DNA of 64,000 nt from Mercenaria mercenaria (GCF_021730395.1 NC_069367.1:20768501-20832500); one strand, 5' to 3'. Counted from the first letter of the stretch, positions 1 through 11,893 are shown. The notes: generated by a model from the sequence alone, not told the origin. A program made the numbers and translations.

Positions 1-1221
1 GACCACTACTTTAAAAGGAAGATACATCAAGGGCGTAATTCTGTCAAGAACACAAATTAGAGTTATTGGGATTGTTGCCACACATGCAGATGATGATGGT
101 AAAGATATATTTTGAGTTTCAAGTCATTATCTCATATAGTACCAAAGTTATGTCCAAACAAAAAAAGTTTATCAAAATATTTAAGTATGAAAGGGGCATA
201 ATTTGGTCAAAAATACAAATCAGAGTTATTGGGATCGTTACTACACATGCAGATGATGATAATAAAGATACATTTTGAGTTTCAAGTCTTTATCTTATAT
301 TGTACTAAAGTTACATCAAGAAAGCAAGATTGCCAAAACCTTTAATTATGAAAGGGGCATAATTCTGTCAAAAATACAGTGAGAGTTATGGGGATTGTAA
401 CCACACATGCAGGTGATAATTATAAAGAAACATTTTAAATTTCAAGTCATTATCTTTTTAAGTACCAAAGATATGTCTATAAACGAAGCTTATAAAAAAA
501 TTAACATGAAAATAATTCCAAGTAATGGGCTCAGCCCCTGCACATACTTTGTTTGTATGCTGGACAATGTTTATGTGAACTTAAAGTAAGATATAAGCAA
601 TAGTAACAAAGATATGACTGAAAAAAAATGGTTGCTGAAAAACTTAAACCTAAAAAATAACCTAAGTATAACACCTTGGTGACCTTGACCTTTGGTATAA
701 TGGGCCCAGCCCCTGTACATACTTTGTTTGTATGCTGGACAATGTTTATGTGAAGGTACAATAAGATATAAGTAATAGTAACAAAGATATGACAAAAACA
801 AAGGTTGCCGAAAAACTTTAACCTAAAAAATAACCTAAGTATAACACCTTGGTGACCTTGACCTTGGGTATAATGGGCCCAGCCCCTGCATATACTTTGT
901 TTTTATGCTGGACAATGTTTATGTGAACTTACAGTAAGATATAAGAAATAGTAACAAAGATATGACAGAAAAACAAAGGTTGCCGAAAAACTTTAACCTA
1001 AAAAATAACCTAAGTATAACACCTTGGTGACCTTGACCTTGGGTATAATGGGCCCAGCCCCTGCATATACTTTGTTTTTATGCTGGACAATGTTTATGTG
1101 AACTTACATTAAGATATAAGCAACAGTAACAAAGATATGACAGAAAAACAAAGGTTGCTGAAAAACTTTAACCAAGAAAGGCGAGTAGAATAGCCCCCCT
1201 ATTCTCCGAATAGTGGAGCTA
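1..1221 (+). mobile_element. Tandem-core element (CTGTC family), left end cut by window
   Basis: Two kinds of tandem core are visible: about 130 bp units near 1-480 and about 180 bp units near 500-1180 (recurrent GACCTTGACCTTGGGTATAA). The 3' end is a hairpin, TATTCTCCGAATAGTGGAGCTA. The closely related copy at 24506-26389 keeps the 5' end AACAAGAGCTGTCCGTAAGA, so this copy is truncated by the window edge. The 3' end abuts the next element with no spacer. Confidence 0.8.
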
Positions 1222-3198
1222 AACAAGAGCTGTCACAGGAGACAGCGTGCTCGACTATTTTGATGCTGGATAGTGAAACTGGGTACATCTTAGGAAACTG
1301 GAGCTGTCACTGGAGTGTTTATTAACTCCAATGGTGAATGAAGATATTGCACAATTGCCTGAGTCTGTGTCAAAAATATTAAGTAATAAGAGAGGTACTG
1401 ATAAAGTGTATCAAAACACTATATAAGTATAGCCTAAGCAAAAAGGGGGCATAATTAATAAAATATTGGAGTAAGAGTTATGCATCTTGTGTCATATGAT
1501 GTGGGTGATAATGTGGAACAACTACTTCAAGTTTGAATCAAATGCATTTCATAACAACTGAGAGATAGTGAAAATGCATCAAAATTAACCTTTAATTCTA
1601 GGTAAAAGGGGGCATAATTCATGAAAAATTGGTGCCAGAGTTATGCACCTTGTGTTAAATAGTGTGGGTGATGATGTTGAACAACTATTTTAAGTTTGAA
1701 TCAAATCCATTCTGTAATAACAGTGATAGAGTGAAAGTGCATCAAAACTTTAACATGAAATTCTAAGTAAAAAGGTGGAATAATTCATGAAAAATTGGTG
1801 CCAGAGTTATGCACCTTGTGTCAAATGATGTGGGTGATGATGTTGAACAACTATTATCAAAATCAATATAAAATCCATTCAGTAATAACAGTGATAGAGC
1901 GGAAGTGCATCAAAACTTTAACCTGAAATTCTAAGTAAAAAGGGGGAATAATTCATGAAAAATTGGTGCCAGAGTTATGCACCTTGTGTCATATGATGTG
2001 GGTGATGATGCTGAACAACTATTTTAGTTTGAATCAAATCCATTGAATCAGTAAATACAGAGATAGAGTGAAAGTGCATCAAAACTTTAACCTGAAATTC
2101 TAAGTAAAAAAGGGGAATAATTCATGAAAAAAATTGGGCCAGAGTTATGCATCTTGTGTCATATGATGTGGGTGATGATGCTAAACAATTATTAAGTTTG
2201 AATCAAATCCATTCAGTAATAACAGAGATAGAGTGAAAGTGCATTAAAACTTTAACCTTAAAAACTAAGTGGAAAGGGGAGATAAATCATGAAATATTGG
2301 TGCCAGAGTTATGGCCCTTATGCCAAATGATGTGGGTGATGATGAGGAATAACTATTTCAAGTTTGAATCAAATCCATCAAGTAATTACAGAGATAACTT
2401 GAAACAAGAGCTGTCACTAATGGTGACAAATGCCCTGCAGCGCCATGACCTTTGACTTGGTGAAATTGACCTTTGACCAGGTGACCCCAAAGTCAATAGG
2501 GGTCATATACTCAATAAGTACTATTAGCATGTGAAGTTTGAAGGTCCTGGGTGCAGTGGTTCGCGAGTAAAGTGCCTTCATGCAAAAAGGTAACGTTAGC
2601 CCCTGTGACCTTGACCTTTGATCTGGTGACCCCAAAGTCAATAGGGGTCGTTTACTCAATAAGTACTATCAGCATGTGAAGTTTGAAGGTCCTGGGTGCA
2701 GTGGTTCGCGAGTAAAGTGCCTTAATGCAAAAAGATAACGTTGGCCCCTGTGACCTTGACCTTTGATCTGGTTATCCTCAAGTCAGTACGAGTCGTGTAC
2801 TTGATGAGTTCTATCAGCAAGTGAAGATTGAAGGTCCTGGCTGCAGTGGTTCGCGAGTAAAGTGCCTTCATGCAAAAAGTTAACGTTGGCCCTTGTGACC
2901 TTGACCTTTGACCTGGTAACCCGAAAGTCAGTAGGGGTCGTGTACTCGATGAATACTATCAACATTTGAAGTTTGAAGGTCCTGGATGCAGTGGTTCGCG
3001 AGTAAGGTGCCTTCATGCAAAAAGTTAACGTTGTGACTAACGAATGAACGGACAGCTGAAAACTAATATGCCTCCCTTCGGGGGCATAAAAAGCGAAAGT
3101 GTAAAAAAACTTTAACCAAGGTAGGGACGCGGAAAGACGCCGACGCCGACACCGGGTCGAATAGGATAGCTCTCCTTATACTTCGTATAGTCGAGCTA
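1222..3198 (+). mobile_element. Tandem-core element (CTGTC family), host of a nested insertion
   Basis: It starts AACAAGAGCTGTCAC with a hairpin (GCTGTC/GACAGC), then the subterminal GCTCGACTAT. About six 155-160 bp cores follow, each with GGGGCATAATTCATGAAA and CAGAGTTATGCACCTTG. A GACGCCGACGCC stretch precedes the 3' hairpin, which ends ATAGTCGAGCTA. The 5' GCTCGACTAT pairs with the 3' ATAGTCGAGC, giving asymmetric subterminal inverted repeats. The core is interrupted at 2403-3089 by another element. Confidence 0.85.
2403..3089 (+). mobile_element. Nested tandem-core element (GTCAC family)
   Basis: It begins AACAAGAGCTGTCACTAATG with the hairpin GTCAC/GTGAC, then ATGCCC. Four units of about 153 bp follow (TGACCTTGACCTTTGATC, GAAGGTCCTGGGTGCAGTGG, GTTCGCGAGTAAAGTGCC). 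The 3' end is TGCCTCCCTTCGGGGGCATAA, also a hairpin. The host core motif AGAGATAAAGTGAAAGTGCA is split on either side, which proves insertion into 1222-3198. Confidence 0.85.
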
Positions 3199-3965
3199 AA
3201 AACTGAGATGCACAAATTCACATACTGGATAATATTCCTACACGATTTCATGACTCTAGGTGAATTCTTTTTAAGATATATGCAACACAAGCACTGTATG
3301 TGTATGTTTACTAAGTTAAGGATCATTACTCCACTTGTGAAATCCCAAACAGAACACCAAGTGCACAACTTCACAATCATGCTATATAACAATCCCCTAA
3401 TGTTTTATGACTCTATGTCAAATACCTTTTGAAATACAGGCGATACAAACTTGTATCCAACTTATGATATTTTTGACAATTAAGGTCCATAACTCTGGTC
3501 TGACTTATAAAGATTCAGAACAAAATCTCACGTGCACAATTGCACATGCTGAATAATATTCCTATGATGTTTCATGACTCTATGTAATATACATTTTGAG
3601 ATATGTGCGACACAACTTTTATGCATTTCTATGCATATCGTTTTTTACTAAGTTAAGGGCCATAACTCTGGTCTGAGTTTTATCTCTAACAAAACCCCAG
3701 ATGTCCAACTTCACATGCTAAATAATTTTCCTGTAATGTTTCATAATAATGGGCCAAATACTTTTTCAGATATATGCGACACAAACTTAGGCCCTTTTTA
3801 TGCCTATTTTTGACTAAGTCAAAGGCCATAACTCAGGTCTGACTGTATGAGATCAAAATTGAAATCCCTGGTGCACTGCTTCCCGTGCAGAATAGCAATC
3901 TTGCGAGGTTTAATGACTCTGGGTCAAACAGTTTTGGAGACATGAACGACACATAAGTGAAACTA
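3199..3965 (+). repeat. Tandem cores of the ACTAGAA family, termini absent
   Basis: About five 145 bp units share GCACAACTTCACATGCT, TTCATGACTCTAGGTCAAAT and GGCCATAACTCTGGTCTGA. They match the core of 29257-30192 and 35421-36300. Neither terminal hairpin is present and the first unit abuts the preceding element, so this is a truncated copy. 3966-4172 holds nothing recognisable. Confidence 0.65.
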
Positions 3966-4172
3966 TACAAAACAGTGTCAGAAGTATTGTACCTTACAAC
4001 CTGCATCTAGGGTAAACATAATGACCACTACACTCGCCTCCATTTTTACATCTTAACCGATTATTAATTATTTCTTGTCTTTTATAACTTAAATGGTCAA
4101 GACGTATACAGAACATATTATGGCACATATGATACATGCATTTTTCTGCTCCACGATTTACACGTTACTTAC

Positions 4173-4351
4173 CACAATACCGGAGGTCCCACTCTACCAA
4201 AGTGTGATCTATGAAAGGTATTGCGTGGGTGTTCCTGTAGTAGGATGGATTCGATCTTTTGCAGACACAGCGTTTCATTCTTTTCACCAAAGGCGTTGGG
4301 TCGATTCTTCGGACGACCAGCCGTTCTCGGCATCTCTGGAGTTGTTCCGAC
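4173..4351 (-). CDS. Candidate internal exon, product unknown
   Basis: On the minus strand a pyrimidine/AT tract ending ATATACAG precedes 179 bp that finish at TTGTG|GTAAGT, a strong donor. Two frames are open. One reads a basic, cysteine-containing peptide with RRIDPTPLVKRMKRCVCKR; the other reads GRPKNRPNAFGEKNETLC. I cannot choose between them and recognise no family. The opposite strand also has a 110-codon frame over the region, which is the weaker reading because it lacks splice signals. No partner exon was found nearby, so the gene would have long introns. It is called from splice signals and open frame only. Confidence 0.4.
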
Positions 4352-4404
4352 CTGTATATATAAACATGTATGAAAAGGTATGCTTTAGATATACAATTAA
4401 TGCG

Positions 4405-4640
4405 TGTCAATACATAGCGATTTGAATAAAAAGTATCTTTAATGTATATGCTTTGTAATCATGGTAATACTAACTCTAACCTTTAGTCAGTATATTATAC
4501 ATATTGTACACTAAATGCGTGCGAACATGCAATAATTTGCGTATTTTTGCAGTGCGCTCGAACTGATAATCACTTCCGGACATGCGCATGCAGAAGACCG
4601 CTTCAAGTCTGCAATGAGCAACATCGTTACCATTGTATTT
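4405..4640. repeat. Dispersed repeat, partner at 24045-24175
   Basis: It shares the motifs TATCTTTAATGTATAT, CATGGTAATACTAA, CGGACATGCGCATG, AGAAGACCGCT and CTGCAATGAGCAACATCG with 24045-24175 in the same order and strand. The second copy is shorter by internal deletion. No termini are evident. Confidence 0.55.
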
Positions 4641-5171
4641 TGTGGGTATGATTTCGGCAGCCGTCAGAGTCGCAACTTTTTTGTTATTAAGTTTCGTCTT
4701 AGACACAGCGTTATGTGAATCAATATATTATCATGAGATATAGATAAAGTGACATGATATGGATGTCTGTTGCGTATTTATTTCTTTCTTTCTTTTTTTT
4801 CTCTTTTTTTTTCAAATAGGCATTAAGCATTCTATAGGAATATACAATCAATGTTTTGTTTTCATCTGCAAATGAAATAAATTACAATTGTGTACATATT
4901 GTAAGGAATCTACTGATACAACTGGCGATACTTACTTATGAAGCTTTGTGAATGCCAGATTGCATTACAATGGAATTTACCAGTACATTACAAATACAAA
5001 AGAAAATATTAAAACAAAATGAAATCTAATTACACCTTTCACTTAAAAAAAAGAGTCGTCCGAGTATTGTGTGACAGACTACCAAGCAACCACTACACCA
5101 TTCTAGGTAGTTATAACTGGTAGTGTTTCTAACAAATTGTGCTGATTTGCCTATTCGACAAAATCAACTCA
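4641..5171. other. No gene seen
   Basis: AT-rich sequence with a T/C-rich tract near 4783-4812. No splice-bounded frame or repeat terminus was recognised. Confidence 0.5.
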
Positions 5172-5545
5172 TGATTTGACAATGTCACAGTGAGGATGCG
5201 TACACCGGATATTGCCATTTAGTGATAAGGTATTTTCCGACGCGATTAATTTTTGTCAACAAGGTAAGTAAAACCCCGATTTACAGTTGTATTTTACTAC
5301 TACAGAAGAAAAAGAGCATATTGTTTTTAATGACCAGATACTGTGTATATGCTCTGACAAGCGTAAAATAAGTCAATCTTAAGTAGAAAAAGCTAAAGTT
5401 TGTGATTAAATGCATGCCGTGAACACATTTCTCCCGATACCGTCACCTATTCGCATTGAGATGAAAATTTTGAAGCGTACAATTTATCAAGTTACATACA
5501 AAGAAAAAATGTGCAAAAAATCAGCTTAAGCTTTCCAAGTAGATG
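5172..5545 (+). repeat. Left arm of a diverged inverted repeat
   Basis: It matches the reverse complement of 9470-9885 over about 370 bp at roughly 70-75%. The best blocks are GGATGCGTACACCGGATATT, GTGATAAGGTATT, TTTTTGTCAACAAGGTAA and ACATACAAAGAAAA. The first 75 bp reads openly into CAACAAG|GTAAGT, a donor-like site. The arms may be two opposed copies of one repeat or the ends of a 4.7 kb element. Confidence 0.6.
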
Positions 5546-7490
5546 TCAAGCGTAACACTTATTGAAACATTACACATGAACTGTTCTAGTTAGAGTCATA
5601 AAGGGAGGTAATAAAAACAAAAGATCCAATAAAACATTCTAGTATATTCAGCAATATTTAAACCTATGACAAATGTTAAAGTAGTTATCAGAAAAAGGAT
5701 TTAACAATAAATTGATGTATTTTATGTTCATAATGGAAAATGTTGTAGCTACATTTTAAACGAAGGCATTACGAGCCTTTAAGTTTGCAGATGGCATTAG
5801 ACTTCACAGCGGAGACTTTAGCAATATATATGAAAATAACAAGCACTAGTCTGAACACTGAAATTATAGCTTACAATAACAGCGGCATGGCAATAGTCAC
5901 CACGAGAAACTGTCTAAATACAAGGCATTGCCAAGTACAGGCCAAACCATATGTACACCCTTGAATATGATGACGTTAAGGATGTACGAGCGTTTTTTTT
6001 TTTTTTTTTTTTCTTTTTTTTTTCAGGATAGGATACCCGCCATTTTGAAAAATTTTTCTTCGAATAGTACTTTCTAACAAAAGTTTTGCCAAAAATTAAT
6101 GCTAAATAATTAAAATATGGCTAAAAATGTACCATTTAACCAACTAGATCATACTTTTTGCGAAAAAAAAAGTCACCCTTATTTTTGGCTGGCATTTGCC
6201 TGAAATTTACGTAAGATTTACAATGGGGTAGGGGTAGGTAATTTCAAATATCTATTACAGTAGAACAGGTTTGGTTTCGATATTTTCCTGACTGATACAT
6301 ATAATAATAAGCTATAATTGAATTAAAAGTTTTCAAAATAGCTCTTTATATTATCTAGAAAATATAAATTAAAACAAAAAGAACACAAAGCATTAAAATT
6401 CAGTTCTTAAGTTTTTTTTCTTAATAAATCTCTTAGATGCACGGTGACCAAAATATTTTTTCTTTCCATTTTGAAGCATTTTTGTGTGTCATTAGAACTG
6501 CAAAATTGTGCAAAAGTGTGAAAATCCTACCGTCAGAATTTTTCTTTGTAGATCTAAATACGTTTTTTTTCCATTGAAAATAAAGTGGGTGGGGTAATTA
6601 TGTCAACATGTAAAAATGAAAGTGATTTCTAAGTGACATTTATGCTTATATAATACTGACATCACCTTGTATTCATATTAACCTGTAAGACCTGAAATCT
6701 CTATAACATTAAATGGGATATTATATGTTTTATAAGTGCCACCACTTTTCGATTTTACAAAATTTCAGAAATGCTTTAACAGTGGGTGAAGATAATGCCC
6801 TGTTTTTGTTTTGTTTTGGGTTTAACGTCATTTTGACAGTATTTCAGTCATGTAACGGGATAATATTGCCCTGTAAAAGTAAAACGAGTTCGGTGACCTG
6901 TTTTTTCTTCTCTTGTTTGTCTTGCAAACTGTTCTTCAAGCTGACAGAGTATGAAAAAATTCTTAACGTTAGAAAAAAATCCTCAAGTGTTGAAGTGGTT
7001 TCCTCTCATAAGAAGAACAAACATGCAAATATGTAATCCTGTTGCCTTTAAACTTCACTAAGACATAAGCCTTGGACAATGAACCCTACTGATTTCGGTG
7101 CCAACAGCCCCAAGGTTAAAGTCGAAGGGGCTTTGATCATTTAACGTGAGTTCTCATCAATAACATTACACTCATTTTAACTAGATCGTTCGAACTTCAT
7201 AGACCATCTAGTTTCACTTGAAAAATTCTAAATTTCTTGTGTAACGTATCAGAAAACTGACATGTATATAAATAAAGTCAAAGTTATTTTTGTTGAATTA
7301 TATTTATTTCACTTTTACAGTTTCTGAAAGGCAATCAGCTCACTACTTTGTGTTTACGTTTCAAGTTTGTTTAATAAATATTTTAACGAACATGATAATT
7401 TGTTCTTTACCAAAGTAAAACATGGCTTTTAAAATATTTCTAGTCAAATAATGTTTTGTAAAATAAATTTGCCACAACAGAACCTACTTT
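5546..7490. other. No gene seen; homopolymer tracts and a SINE scrap
   Basis: AT-rich. There is a poly-T tract at 5993-6021 and a short SINE 3' fragment at 6803-6862. The 107-codon frame starting at 6713 overlaps that SINE fragment and has low-complexity, non-protein-like composition. Confidence 0.5.
6803..6862 (-). repeat. SINE 3' fragment
   Basis: TGTTTTGTTTTGGGTTTAAC followed by GTATTTCAGTCATGTAACGG is the reverse complement of the tail region of the SINE seen whole at 62525 and 13671 (CCGTTACATGACTGAAATA). Confidence 0.65.
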
Positions 7491-8886
7491 AACTAGAATG
7501 TGTCTGTAGGACACAGGGTGTGCCCCCACTGGTACATTTGTCACAAATAAGGGGCAATAATTCAAATGTTTGTAGTCTCAGTTTGAGGGTATAGCCTCAA
7601 CAAACATTTTATGAAAAGGATTCATTATTCTAGGCCATATACTTTTTGAGCTATGTGCATCACAAACAAAGAATCCACTATTTTGGCTATTTCAAGGGCC
7701 ATAACTCTGTAATAAGAGCTAAGATTCTTAAGAAGAATGCCAAGTGTGCAAGGTCACATCACGATAAAGACTCCAGCAAGGTTTTCTGAATTTACATCAA
7801 ATACTTTTTGAGCTAGGCACATAATTAGGTGAAAAAGTGCATTTTTTTGCTATTTCAGGGGCCATAACTTTAAAAATATTGGGTGGAGCCAGCCAAAAAA
7901 TTAGTGGTGTGCACGTTTATATCATGATTAAGACTTATGCAAGTTTTCAACCATTTATATTAAATACTTTTTGAGCTAGGTGCGTCACAAAGTGAAAATG
8001 TGCATTTTTGACTATTTCAGGGGCCATAACTCTAAAAACAGGGGGCGGACCCAAATGTAAAATAGGAGGTGCGCAAATTCATATCATGCTTAAGACTCAT
8101 GCAAGGTTTCGTGAATTTATATCAAATAGTTTTTGAGCTAGGCATGTCACAAGGTGAAAATGTGCATTTTTGACTATTTCAGGGGCCATAACTCTGAAAA
8201 TAGGGGACGGAACCAGACGAAAAATAGGAGGTGCCCAGGTTCATATCATGATTAAGACTCATGCGAGATTTCATGAATCTATATCAAATACTTTTTGAGC
8301 TAGGCATGTCACAAGGTGAAAATGTGCATTTTTGACTATTTCAGGGGACATGACTCTGAAAATAGGGGGCGGAGCCAGATAAAAAATAGGAGGTGCCCAA
8401 GTTCATATCATGATTAAGACTCATGCAAGGTTTCATGAATCTATATCAAATACTTTTTGAGCTAGGCGTGTCACAAGGTGAAAATGTGCATTTTTGACTA
8501 TTTCAGGGGCCATAACTCTGAAAATAGGGGGCGGAGCCAGATGAAAAATAGGAGGTGCGCAAGTTCATATCATGATTAAGACTCATGCAAGGTTTCATGA
8601 ATCTATATCAAATACTTTTTGAGCTAGGCGTGTCACAAGGTAAAAATGTTTATTTTTGACTATTTCAGGGGCCATAACTCTGAAAATAGGGGGCGGAGCC
8701 AGACGAAAAATAGGAGGTGCGCAAGTTCATATCATGATAAAGACTCATGCAAGGTTTCATCAATTTATATCAAATACTTTTCGAGCTAAGCGCGTCACGA
8801 ACTTCGGACGGACGGACGGACAAGACCAATTCTATATGCCCCCACCACTCATGGTGGTGGGGGCGGGGGGGGGGGGGGGGGGCACA
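7491..8886 (+). mobile_element. Tandem-core element (ACTAGAA family)
   Basis: The 5' end is AACTAGAATGTGTCTGTAGG with hairpin GTGTC/GACAC, then GTGCCCCCAC. About eight cores of roughly 150 bp follow (TATTTCAGGGGCCATAACTC, ATCAAATACTTTTTGAGCTA, GGTGAAAATGTGCATTTTTG). A GGACGGACGGAC run and the 3' hairpin TATGCCCCCACC...GGTGGGGGC...GGCACAA complete it. A G18 tract lies inside the terminal hairpin. The cores from about 8030 on are nearly identical to each other, suggesting recent core amplification. Confidence 0.85.
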
Positions 8887-9364
8887 ACAATTCAGTATCA
8901 ATGTCCAGTCTTGTCTGTTGCAGTAATTTTCTCTTATCACATTTATGCAGTAACTAGTTGCTTCTTTTAATGTCAATAACTCTTCGTCTGTCTAGCTTTT
9001 CTCTTTCCTCTTAATTTAGCGTCAGAAATGTGGTTTCTGTTATGCAAGTAATTGTATAATTGTTTAATCTTTAGAAGAGTTTTAAGCCGGTTTTCCAAAA
9101 CAACTTGTATTCTTCACTATACCTCATATTACCAAGTTGTCGATGGAAAAAATTATACTAAAGGAAACTTTTCTCTGCAAACAAACTTATTAAAAGTTAT
9201 GTATTCATCTATTTTGTCACATTCTTTCAAAGATTTATAACAGTGTGTACTCTTTTAAAACCTGCTCTTTCCACGAATTGCGCTCTGTGTATCATTGGTG
9301 GTTCCGTGTAACACCGCCGTATGACTACAGCTGTGGGTGTCTCTAAATTACATTTTGGTACTGG
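8887..9364. other. No gene seen
   Basis: AT-rich unique-looking sequence. The short frame at 9052-9240 has no splice or protein-like support. Confidence 0.45.
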
Positions 9365-9450
9365 TAGAATGTGCCATATGATGTGCATGATGATGAGGAA
9401 TAAATAATTTAAGTTTGAAACAAATCCATCAAGTAATTACAGAGATAAAG
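9365..9450 (+). repeat. Fragment of CTGTC-family core
   Basis: GTGCCATATGATGTG, GATGATGAGGAATAA and GAAACAAATCCATCAAGTAA match one core unit of 1222-3198 and 10306-11382. No termini are present. Confidence 0.6.
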
Positions 9451-9469
9451 GTCAATATACACAGTACAT

Positions 9470-9885
9470 CGTCGGCGCCCATTTATGGCTGATTTCTCCG
9501 TTCTTTGAACATTTGCAAAGCTGAAATTTTACACATATTTTCTTTGTACGTAACTAAATAAGTCGTATGACTCGGAGTTTTCACCACAAGGCAATAAGCG
9601 ACGATATCAAGAACATGTACAAACCACGCATTTATCAAATGATAGTCATATTACCATAAATTTTAGCGTTTCCAATTAAGATTGCCTCATTTTACGCTTA
9701 TGAAAGCATATTCACAGTAGTTGGTTACTAAATATAAAGTCCCTTTTTTCTAAAGTAGTAAAATAGAGTAGTAAATTGCATTTCTATTTACCTTGTTGAC
9801 AAAAATCATTCACGTATTCGGACAATACCTTATCACAAAATGGCAATATCCGGAGTACGCATCCCCATCGTGTTTGTTGTCAAGC
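9470..9885 (-). repeat. Right arm of a diverged inverted repeat
   Basis: It is the reverse-complement partner of 5172-5545 (see that entry). Outermost shared block: GTACGCATCC. The minus-strand reading again runs through TTTTTGTCAACAAGGTAAAT, so the donor-like context is kept in both arms. Confidence 0.6.
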
Positions 9886-9926
9886 TCAATTTATATTATT
9901 GCGCGTATACACATCTAATTACTACT

Positions 9927-10305
9927 TCAGTACTTCAGTACTATTTCATTTTGGCTACGCTTACTGATTTCTTGATGCAAGTATTCTGGACCGCTGTCGT
10001 TATTCTTTGAAATACTACTGAAATTATATTTACCCTTTCTGTCATGCGATGTGGCCTGCCAAAACCAGTCATGGAAGCTCTGGATGATTTTCTTTCGCAA
10101 GGCATTGTACATCTTTTTCATGCTGTCAACCTGTCTGTCCACGAAAGTAAAACAAAGATAAATACGCATCTTCATTTGTAGCTATTTTGGTCAGAACTTC
10201 AGAAAAAACAAAATATTTCTCTACATAAAATAACCATTCATAATAAGTTTTATCAGCATTTCTAGCGAGATTTCTCTTATCCTGAAGGCTGTCTATAGGC
10301 AATAA
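9927..10305 (-). pseudogene. Unrecognised coding relic, cut by a transposon
   Basis: Two overlapping minus-strand frames have protein-like composition. The upstream one contains LQDKRNLARNADKTYYEW and ATNEDAYLSLFYFRGQ. The downstream one contains MYNALRKKIIQSFHDWFWQA and RKGKYNF, ending in a stop at 9927. A frame change near 10130-10180 separates them. The upstream edge coincides with the 5' end of the tandem-core element at 10306, so the insertion probably broke the gene, or an exon boundary happens to lie there. The right inverted-repeat arm lies just downstream. I do not recognise the family. The aromatic-rich FHDWFW block is the best query for a search. Confidence 0.4.
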
Positions 10306-11382
10306 AACAAGAGCTGTCACATGAGACAGCGCGCTTGACTATTTCGATGCTGGGTAGTGAAAATGGCACATCTGAGGAAGCTGAAGTGTTCAATGACTCC
10401 AGTGTGGATGAAGTTATTGGACAATAGCTTATGTTTGTGTCAAACGAATTAAGTAATAAGACAGATGAAGATAAAGTTATTAAAACATCAAATAAGTACA
10501 ATTCTAAGCAAAAAGGGGGCATACTTCATGAAATATTGGTGGAAGAGAGATGCACCTTGTGCCATATCATGTGGGTGATGATGTGTAACAACTCTTAAAG
10601 TTTAAAGTTTGAATCAAATCCACTGAGTAATACCCGAGATAGAGTGAAAGTGCACCAAAACTTTAACCTGAAATTCTAAGTAAAAAGAAGATAATTCATG
10701 AAATACTGGTGCTAAAGTTATGGTCCTTGTGTACTTTGGTTCGAATGATGATACCGAACAAATATTTTAACTTTGAATCAAATCCTCTCTGTAATAAAAG
10801 AGATATGGTGAAAATGCATCCAATTTAACCTTAAATTCTAAGTAAAAGGGGGCATTATTCATGAAAAATTGGTGCCAGAGTTATGGACCTTGTGGTGTGG
10901 ATGGTAAGGTGTCGCAACTGTTTTAAGTTTGAATTAAATCCATTTAGTAAAAACAGAGATAGAGTGAAAGTGCACCAAAACTTTAACCTGAAATTCTAAG
11001 TAAAAAGGGGCATAATTCATGGAAAATTGGTTCGTTCCAGAGTTATGGACCTTGTGTCATATGATGTGGGTGATGATGTGGAACAACTATTTTAAATTTG
11101 AATCAAATCCATAAATGAAATAGAGTGACTGTGCACCAAACTTTAACCTGAAATTCTAAGTCAAAAGGGGGATAATTCATGACATATTGGTGCAAGAGTC
11201 ATGGCCCTTGTGCCATTTGATGTGGGTGATGATGAGGAATAACTATTATAAGTTTGAAACAAATCCATCGAGTAACTACAAAGTTAAAGAGAAAGTGCAT
11301 CAAAACTTTAAACTGCGGACGCGGAAGGACGCCGACGCCGGGTCGAGTAGGACAGCTCTCCATACTTCGTATAGTCAAGATA
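10306..11382 (+). mobile_element. Tandem-core element (CTGTC family)
   Basis: It begins AACAAGAGCTGTCACATGAG (hairpin GCTGTC/GACAGC) then GCGCTTGACTAT. About six cores of roughly 155 bp carry GTGTCATATGATGTGGGTGA and related motifs. It ends with GACGCCGACGCCGGGTCGAG, then ACTTCGTATAGTCAAGATAA. The 5' CTTGACTAT pairs with the 3' ATAGTCAAG. Confidence 0.85.
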
Positions 11383-11689
11383 AAAATAACAAATATTGCA
11401 TGGTTGACCATACTGTAACGTAACCACGATCGCGTGACTGACTATAGAGTATATAAACATCAGGAAATACCTAGTTTTACTTTCATCTTACCCAGCAGCT
11501 TAGAAGCACGTAGTCTTAAAATCATCGTTACAATTAAGCATCTATAAAGCTTGTATCTTGCATGATAGTGGCCTTTATTACTAGGCGGGAAAATGGCACT
11601 ATATGTTGATGTGGACTACATTCGAGCGGACAACTGAGGCATATCCGGGGAATTACTGCCATCGTACCTTACGTATAAGCAGCTGCCAG

Positions 11690-11893
11690 ATAGCCCACTT
11701 TGCTCAATAAAGCGGGCGCAGATCTACGTTTTGCAAGGTTCGAGTTCGGACAAAGAGCGAGACGTATGTTCTCCATAAGGATTGATTAAAGGTATTGTGT
11801 CTGAAATCATTCGTCCTCCAACTCTGATTCATCTGTTCAAGTTGAGGAGTGAGGTTTGTACTGGTACAGAATCCAGTAAAACTGGTGGGTTAA
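11690..11893 (+). mobile_element. tRNA-derived SINE, 3' truncated
   Basis: The tRNA-like head (AAGCGGGCGCAGATCTACG, GGTTCGAGTTCGGAC as B box) is followed by the family body GTATGTTCTCCATAAGGATT, TCATTCGTCCTCCAACTCTG and GGTTTGTACTGGTACAGAAT. The head is mutated and the CGTTAAAC tail is missing. Confidence 0.7.

Noticed and set aside
531-801. Short minus-strand frames sharing HKHCPAYKQSM
   Set aside because: Products of tandem cores, not genes.
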